From Actinomycetota bacterium (GTDB lineage: Bacteria; Actinomycetota; Acidimicrobiia; Spongiisociales; ZC4RG35), in NCBI GenBank assembly GCA_003242515.1, contig QGUS01000043.1:1-9701 (forward strand): DNA of 9,701 bases, read 5' to 3'. Under the pieces are notes generated by a model. It saw nothing but the letters and a program-made list of their open reading frames with translations, was not told where the DNA came from and made no database searches. Position 1 is the stretch's first letter; each line of letters opens with the position of its first letter. Below, piece after piece: positions 6,135-9,701 of the stretch. The translations under genes were made by a program, and so were the position numbers.

Positions 6135-8612
6135 CTACCTCCGCAACCGGGTCATCTTCGGGTCGTAGAGCGCCGTGAGGGAGACCTTCGCCGGGTAGCG
6201 GGTGCCCGCCACGTCGACCTCCCAGGTTCCGCTCTCGATCCACTCCCTGTCGATCGGCAGTTCGCCGCCCTCCACCATCGCCAGGCCGACCGCACCGCCG
6301 AGGGTGTGGCCGTACGAGGCCGACCGGATGTAGCCCACCTCGACACCGTCCCGGTAGACGACCTCGCTGTGGTACATGAGCGGCTCCGGGTCGGTGAGCA
6401 GCACCTGGACCAGGCGCCGGGTCGGCAGGCCGGAGGCGACCTCCTCGATCACCGCGTCACGGCCGAGGAACCCGTCCGGCTTGTCCATGGCGGCGAACTG
6501 GAACAGGCCCACCTCTCTGAGCCGGTCGGTGTTGTCGATGTCGTGGCCGTAGTCCCGGTAGCCCTTCTCCATCCGGAGGCTGTTCAGCGCCTTCAGGCCG
6601 GCGTGCCGCAAGCCCAGGTCCTGGCCCGCCTCCCAGATGAGGTCGTGGACGGCCTCCGCCCGGTCCGCTGGGACGTAGAGCTCGTAGCCGAGCTCGCCGA
6701 CGTAGGTGACCCGGACGCAGAGGACCTCGGCGTCGCCGACCCGGATGTAGCGAACGGCCCGGTAGGGGAACGCCTCGTTGGAGACGTCCGTCCCGGTCAC
6801 CCGCTGCAGGATCTCCCGTGACCGCGGGCCCTGGAGGTTGATCTGGGTCAGCTCCCGGGAGACGTCGGTGATGCGGACGCCGTCGGGGGCGTGGCGTCGC
6901 ATCCAGGTCTCGACATGGCGGTGGGCGGTGTCGGAGGCCACCACCATGAACCGGTCGTGGTCGAGCTTCGTCACCGTGAGGTCGGCCTCGAGGGTGCCCC
7001 GCTCGTTGAGCCACTGCGTGTAGGTGATCCGGCCCGGCTCCTCATCGACCGCAGCCGTGGAGATCCAGTCGAGGAATGCCCCGGCCCCGCCGCCGGTGAC
7101 CTCGAACTTGGACATGAAGGACATGTCCATGAGGACCGCCGCCTCACGGCAGGCCTCGTGCTCCCGCCGCCAGTAGTCCCACCACCGCGCACGGCCCCAG
7201 CCGAGCGGCCCCGGGTCCGGCGTGGTGCCAGGCTCGCCGAACCAGTCCGGCGACTCCCAGCCGCTGACCTCCTTGAAGTGCGCCCCGAAGGCCGCCATCC
7301 GGTCATGGAGCGGGGAGAGGATCTGGTTGCGGGCGGTCTGCGGCGACCAGTAGGGGTAGTGGGGCTTGTAGACCATGCCCAGCATCTCCACCGTCCGCTC
7401 CCGGCGGTAGGCCTCGGCGGTCTGGTACGGGCGGAGCCGGTCGATGTTCATCCCCGTCACGTCGACCTGTGGCCGGCCGGAGACGATCCATTCGGCCACC
7501 ACCTTTCCGATGCCGCCTCCGGTGAGGATGCCGATGGAGTTGAGGCCGGCGGCGACGAAGTAGTTGCGGACCTCCGGGGCCTCGCCGACCACCGGGGAGA
7601 GGTCGGGGGTGAAGCTCTCCGGGCCGCAGAACAGCTTCCGGATGCCGGTCTCCGCGGTGATCGGAACCCGGGCCATGGCCGTCTCCAGGTAGGGCGCCAT
7701 GCGATCCCAGTCCGGCGGGATCTCCCCGAAGGCGAACTCCTCGGGCACCCGGTCGGTGTGCCACGGGGCGGCGACCGGTTCGAACAGGCCGATCATCAGC
7801 CCACCCGTCTCCTCCCGGTAGTAGCCGTAGGAGGCGGGGTCCTCGATCACCGGCCAGGAGGGGTCGATGCCGGGGATCTGCTCGGTGATCAGGTAGTAGT
7901 GCTCGGCGGCCTGGAGGGGGATGGTGACCCCGTGCTTCTCGCCGAGCTGGCGGGCCCACATCCCGGCGCAGTTGACCACGAACTCGCACTCGATGAGGCC
8001 GTGGTCCGTGTCGACCCCGGTGACGGCGCCGTCCTTCACCCGGATGCCGGTCACCCTGACGCCCTCGACGATCCGCACGCCGAGCCGGCGCGCGCCCGCG
8101 GCCAGAGACATCGTCACGTCGGCCGGGTTCACCCGCCCGTCACCGGGGACGTAGAAGCCGGCGAGCACGTCGTCGACCTTCGCCAGCGGGAACATCTCGC
8201 CGACCTCCCTGCCGGAGATCTCCTCGACCTCGACTCCGAGGTGGCGGTTGAAGGCGGCCACCCGGCGGAACTCCTCGACCCGGTCGGGGTTGGTGGCGAG
8301 CTCGATGAAGCCGACCGGTGCGAACCCGGTGGCGAGGCCGGTCTCGGCCTCGAGGCGGGAGTAGAGGTCACGGGTGTACTGCCGGAGCCGGGTCGAGGTC
8401 TCCGACATCGACCCGAAGGTGACCATTAGGCCGGCGGCATGCCAGGTGGTGCCGGCGGTGAGGCGGTGCTGCTCGACCAACACGACGTCGGTCCAGCCGA
8501 GGTGGGCGAGGTGATAGGCGACGCTGGTGCCGATCACGCCCCCGCCCACGACGACAACACGAGAGCGCTCTGGGATCGTCACGACCAGCACGGTAACCGG
8601 TTCCCGGTGCAT
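6135..8612 (-). CDS. FAD-dependent dimethylglycine/sarcosine dehydrogenase-like protein with GcvT-type folate domain
   Basis: This 825-residue protein resembles mitochondrial dimethylglycine dehydrogenase along its whole length. The N-terminal DAO-type FAD domain starts with VVVVGGGVIG (dinucleotide motif GGGVIG at 23-28). It contains LTAGTTWHAAG, whose His58 aligns with the histidine that binds FAD covalently in the mammalian enzymes, and ends near GPESFTPDLSPVVGEAP and GGGIGKVVAEWI. A short linking domain (about 385-450) follows, then a GcvT-like aminomethyltransferase domain (about 478-728) and a GcvT C-terminal barrel (about 729-825). Asp544 in LNERGTLEADLTV aligns with the acidic folate-site residue of GcvT. 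The family oxidises an N-methyl group and transfers the one-carbon unit to tetrahydrofolate. The substrate may be dimethylglycine, sarcosine or another N-methyl compound. Starts: ATG 8612 is used here, and GTG 8582 (MTIPERSR) is as plausible. A longer frame from 8687 would enter the divergent gene and adds only a basic, non-family stretch. No clear ribosome binding site is visible. Confidence 0.9.
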   Translation of the reverse strand: MHREPVTVLVVTIPERSRVVVVGGGVIGTSVAYHLAHLGWTDVVLVEQHRLTAGTTWHAAGLMVTFGSMSETSTRLRQYTRDLYSRLEAETGLATGFAPVGFIELATNPDRVEEFRRVAAFNRHLGVEVEEISGREVGEMFPLAKVDDVLAGFYVPGDGRVNPADVTMSLAAGARRLGVRIVEGVRVTGIRVKDGAVTGVDTDHGLIECEFVVNCAGMWARQLGEKHGVTIPLQAAEHYYLITEQIPGIDPSWPVIEDPASYGYYREETGGLMIGLFEPVAAPWHTDRVPEEFAFGEIPPDWDRMAPYLETAMARVPITAETGIRKLFCGPESFTPDLSPVVGEAPEVRNYFVAAGLNSIGILTGGGIGKVVAEWIVSGRPQVDVTGMNIDRLRPYQTAEAYRRERTVEMLGMVYKPHYPYWSPQTARNQILSPLHDRMAAFGAHFKEVSGWESPDWFGEPGTTPDPGPLGWGRARWWDYWRREHEACREAAVLMDMSFMSKFEVTGGGAGAFLDWISTAAVDEEPGRITYTQWLNERGTLEADLTVTKLDHDRFMVVASDTAHRHVETWMRRHAPDGVRITDVSRELTQINLQGPRSREILQRVTGTDVSNEAFPYRAVRYIRVGDAEVLCVRVTYVGELGYELYVPADRAEAVHDLIWEAGQDLGLRHAGLKALNSLRMEKGYRDYGHDIDNTDRLREVGLFQFAAMDKPDGFLGRDAVIEEVASGLPTRRLVQVLLTDPEPLMYHSEVVYRDGVEVGYIRSASYGHTLGGAVGLAMVEGGELPIDREWIESGTWEVDVAGTRYPAKVSLTALYDPKMTRLRR

Positions 8613-8644
8613 CGATGCCGGGCGGGTTTCTGGCGCGTCTCGGG

Positions 8645-8650
8645 TATATC
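8645..8650 (+). promoter_or_regulatory. Possible -10 element for a leaderless acetyltransferase transcript
   Basis: TATATC lies 6 bases before a GTG at 8657 and 9 before ATG 8660, with no ribosome binding site between. This spacing would start the mRNA at or next to the start codon, as in leaderless genes common in actinomycetes. No convincing -35 box is seen. The same AT-rich patch reads TATACC on the other strand (8648-8643) and could serve the divergent dehydrogenase. Confidence 0.3.
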
Positions 8651-8659
8651 GTCGGCGTG

Positions 8660-9151
8660 ATGACCGTCGTCGTGCGAGACGCCACACCCGCGGACGTCGC
8701 TGCCATCTGCAGCTTCGGCGAGTCGTATATCGAGGACCACTACGCCCCGCTGATCGGCCCCGAGGCGGCCCGGGCGCAGGTCGTGGACTGGTGGAACCGG
8801 GACCGGATCGAGGCCGCGGTCGGAGCCGGCTACGTGGTGGTGGCCGAGGACGGCGGCGAGCTGGTCGGCGTGGGACAGCGCGGCCGGTACGGCGACCACC
8901 ACGTCGTGTACAAGCTCTACGTCCACCCCGAGCACCGGGGGAGGGGCATCGGCTCGATGCTCCTCGACGCCATCATCTCACGGCTCCCCTCCGACGCGAC
9001 GAGGCTCTACATCGAGCACTTCGCCGCCAACGCCAGGGCGGGGGAGTTCTACGAGCGGGAGGGGTACCGGGTCGCCCGTGTGGAGCCGAGCCCGTCCGGC
9101 GATCCCCGCCGTGACATCGTCTGGCGGGTCAAGGAGATCCCCCGCGGCTAG
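8660..9151 (+). CDS. GNAT family N-acetyltransferase
   Basis: This 163-residue protein has the length of a single GNAT domain. Such enzymes transfer an acetyl group from acetyl-CoA to an amine on a small molecule or protein. The order of elements is typical: MTVVVRDATPADVAAIC (strand 1 and helix 1), YVVVAEDGGELVGVGQ (strands 2-4), then motif A, YKLYVHPEHRGRGIGSMLL, whose RGRGIG at 93-98 is the CoA pyrophosphate loop. Motif B follows around 116-136: LYIEHFAANARAGEFYEREGY, with Asn124 and Tyr131. ATG 8660 is chosen because the domain begins directly after it. GTG 8657 is adjacent, and an ATG at 8615 would add 15 residues unlike the family and run into the divergent gene's start. The substrate is unknown. 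The gene is divergent from the dehydrogenase and its stop is 3 bases from that of the regulator gene on the other strand. Confidence 0.9.
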   Translation: MTVVVRDATPADVAAICSFGESYIEDHYAPLIGPEAARAQVVDWWNRDRIEAAVGAGYVVVAEDGGELVGVGQRGRYGDHHVVYKLYVHPEHRGRGIGSMLLDAIISRLPSDATRLYIEHFAANARAGEFYEREGYRVARVEPSPSGDPRRDIVWRVKEIPRG

Positions 9152-9154
9152 CCC

Positions 9155-9553
9155 TCACGACGCGAGCAGCGCCGCCGCCCGCTCCCGGACCAGGTCGAGC
9201 ACCCGGCGGCAGACCTCCTCTTCGGCCGGGTCGATGCCCGCGAGGATGCGGGCGGTTGCCTCTTCGACCCGCTTGCGGCACACCGAGAGTTCCGACCGGC
9301 CTGCGGCCGTCAGCGTCTCCCGGTCGGCGAGCAGGCCCCGTCGGATCAGGTCGTCGGCGATCGCCCGGGCGTCGTTGATCGTGATGCGCAGCGGGGTGGC
9401 GACGGACGACAGGGAAGCCCCTCCCTCCAGGAAGTTGAGGATCACCCACTCCTCGTAGCTGTCGATCGCACTGGGCTCCAGGGTCCGGCGCAGCAGGGCG
9501 CGGAGGGTGTTCTCGGTCTCGCCGATCACACGGGTCATCGGTGTGTTGGCCAT
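9155..9553 (-). CDS. MarR-like winged-helix transcriptional regulator
   Basis: This small protein of 132 residues has no membrane segment or enzyme motif. Its layout fits an actinobacterial MarR-type repressor: an N-terminal dimerisation helix (TRVIGETENTLRALL), a helical segment containing YEEWVILNFL, a helix-turn-helix region (about 48-75, ITINDARAIADDLIRRGLL), a wing region ending in LTAAGRSEL, and a long C-terminal helix pair ending RERAAALL. The start is ATG 9553, supported by the ribosome binding site at 9559-9565. An upstream in-frame start at 9586 would lie inside the operator palindrome. The gene reads away from two copies of TTGGTA-N-TACCAA and a second gene, so it probably represses itself and its divergent neighbour. 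MarR proteins commonly respond to small phenolic or toxic ligands, but no ligand can be assigned here. The family call rests on remembered similarity, not on a search. Confidence 0.72.
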   Translation of the reverse strand: MANTPMTRVIGETENTLRALLRRTLEPSAIDSYEEWVILNFLEGGASLSSVATPLRITINDARAIADDLIRRGLLADRETLTAAGRSELSVCRKRVEEATARILAGIDPAEEEVCRRVLDLVRERAAALLAS

Positions 9554-9558
9554 CGGTG

Positions 9559-9565
9559 CCTCCTC
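9559..9565 (-). promoter_or_regulatory. Ribosome binding site of the MarR-like gene
   Basis: On the - strand GAGGAGG is followed by 5 bases and ATG 9553. A further AGGAG lies just before it. This selects 9553 over the in-frame start at 9586. Confidence 0.8.
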
Positions 9566-9572
9566 TCCTAAG

Positions 9573-9587
9573 GTTGGTAGTACCAAC
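9573..9587. promoter_or_regulatory. Operator-like palindrome O1
   Basis: GTTGGTAGTACCAAC is a perfect inverted repeat of 7 bases around one central base (9580). It covers the predicted transcription start and touches the -10 box of the regulator's promoter. The core TTGGTA-N-TACCAA recurs as O2. A winged-helix dimer is the likely binder, most simply the adjacent MarR-like protein. The TTGGT...ACCAA type of site is also known for FadR-type GntR regulators. Confidence 0.75.
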
Positions 9588-9615
9588 TATATCTGATCAT
9601 TGGTAATACCAACAA
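9586..9615 (-). promoter_or_regulatory. Candidate promoter of the MarR-like gene
   Basis: Reading the - strand, TTGTTG (9615-9610) is followed after 18 bases by TATAGT (9591-9586), which matches TATAAT at 5 of 6. Transcription would begin near 9579. Palindrome O2 covers part of the -35 box and spacer, and O1 covers the end of the -10 box and the start point. That is the arrangement expected for autorepression. On the + strand TATATC at 9588-9593 could be the -10 of the divergent gene. Confidence 0.5.
9600..9612. promoter_or_regulatory. Operator-like palindrome O2
   Basis: TTGGTAATACCAA is a perfect inverted repeat of 6 bases around one central base (9606). Its two arms are identical to the core of O1, and its centre is 26 bases away (about two and a half helical turns). 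It ends 7 bases before the start codon of the divergent + strand gene, so binding here could also block that gene. Confidence 0.75.
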
Positions 9616-9619
9616 AATC

Positions 9620-9701
9620 ATGAGCGAGCATGGACCCCTCGACCACCTCCCCACCTGGATGCTGACCCGCGCCGGGGTGAGGCAACACCCAACCCCCCCG
9701 G
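9620..9701 (+). CDS. Divergent gene, N-terminal part only (possibly a MarR-type regulator)
   Basis: From ATG 9620 a frame stays open for 27 codons to the window end. The protein begins MSEHGPLDHLPTWMLTR. The start has no ribosome binding site (AACAAAATC precedes it), so a leaderless or weakly translated message is possible. The segment DHLPTWMLTRAGVR resembles the first helix of many actinobacterial MarR regulators, which often begin with a Leu-Pro-(Ser/Thr)-Trp-Leu-Leu motif. The residues after that (QHPTPP) fit less well. What supports a gene at all is its place, facing away from the MarR-like gene across a shared operator region. Too little is visible to fix its function. Confidence 0.45.
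   Translation, partial: MSEHGPLDHLPTWMLTRAGVRQHPTPP

Noticed and set aside
6891..8429. A 512-codon open frame on the + strand opposite the dehydrogenase
   Set aside because: It is the complement of an unmistakable DMGDH-type coding sequence and has no recognisable domain.
8613..8687. N-terminal extension of the dehydrogenase to 8687
   Set aside because: The added 25 residues are Arg-rich and unlike the family, and would overlap the start of the divergent acetyltransferase gene.
9554..9586. Longer start of the MarR-like gene at 9586
   Set aside because: It would place the start codon within palindrome O1, whereas ATG 9553 has a strong, well-spaced ribosome binding site.
1..9701. CRISPR arrays, insertion sequences, tRNA/rRNA genes, phage or toxin-antitoxin modules
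   Set aside because: No regularly spaced repeats, transposase motifs, terminal inverted repeats, RNA-like conserved segments or two-gene toxin modules were seen on either strand.

Overview
The window is a GC-rich, densely packed bacterial segment. Its overall style suggests an actinomycete, perhaps Acidimicrobiia or a relative: very high G+C, GTG starts, a Thr/Pro-rich C-terminal linker, a MarR-type regulator of actinobacterial appearance and a possible leaderless gene. This assignment is an inference. Both ends cut through genes.

Left part (2-6073, + strand). The 3' end of an S9-type prolyl oligopeptidase/alpha-beta hydrolase is followed, after a 79-base gap with a plausible promoter, by a complete five-gene peptide/nickel-type (Dpp/Opp class) ABC importer. 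The order is substrate-binding protein (438-2267), permease B (2324-3262), permease C (3259-4164), ATPase D (4161-5123) and ATPase F (5108-6073). The last four overlap by 4 bases (GTGA, ATGA) or 16 bases, as expected of a translationally coupled operon. The binding protein seems to be held on the membrane by a C-terminal transmembrane helix rather than a lipid. A short palindrome lies between it and permease B, and the start codon of permease B is unclear.

Middle (6135-8612, - strand). A large two-part flavoenzyme of the dimethylglycine/sarcosine dehydrogenase family (FAD oxidoreductase plus GcvT-like folate domain) converges on the transporter. A GC-rich hairpin lies between them. The enzyme probably removes an N-methyl group from a small amine or amino acid and passes the carbon to tetrahydrofolate. 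Its substrate, and any link to the transporter, are not shown by the sequence.

Right part (8660-9701). A GNAT acetyltransferase is divergent from the dehydrogenase. It converges with a small MarR-like winged-helix regulator (9155-9553, - strand), leaving 3 bases between the stops. Upstream of the regulator are two copies of the palindrome TTGGTA-N-TACCAA, 26 bases centre to centre, over a candidate promoter. A divergent gene starts at 9620 and runs off the window. This looks like an autoregulated, divergent control region and is the clearest regulatory structure in the window.

I found no CRISPR array, insertion sequence, RNA gene, phage gene or defence system. The genes belong to known families, and the points of interest are regulatory and architectural details. 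No gene-free stretch exceeds 100 bases.
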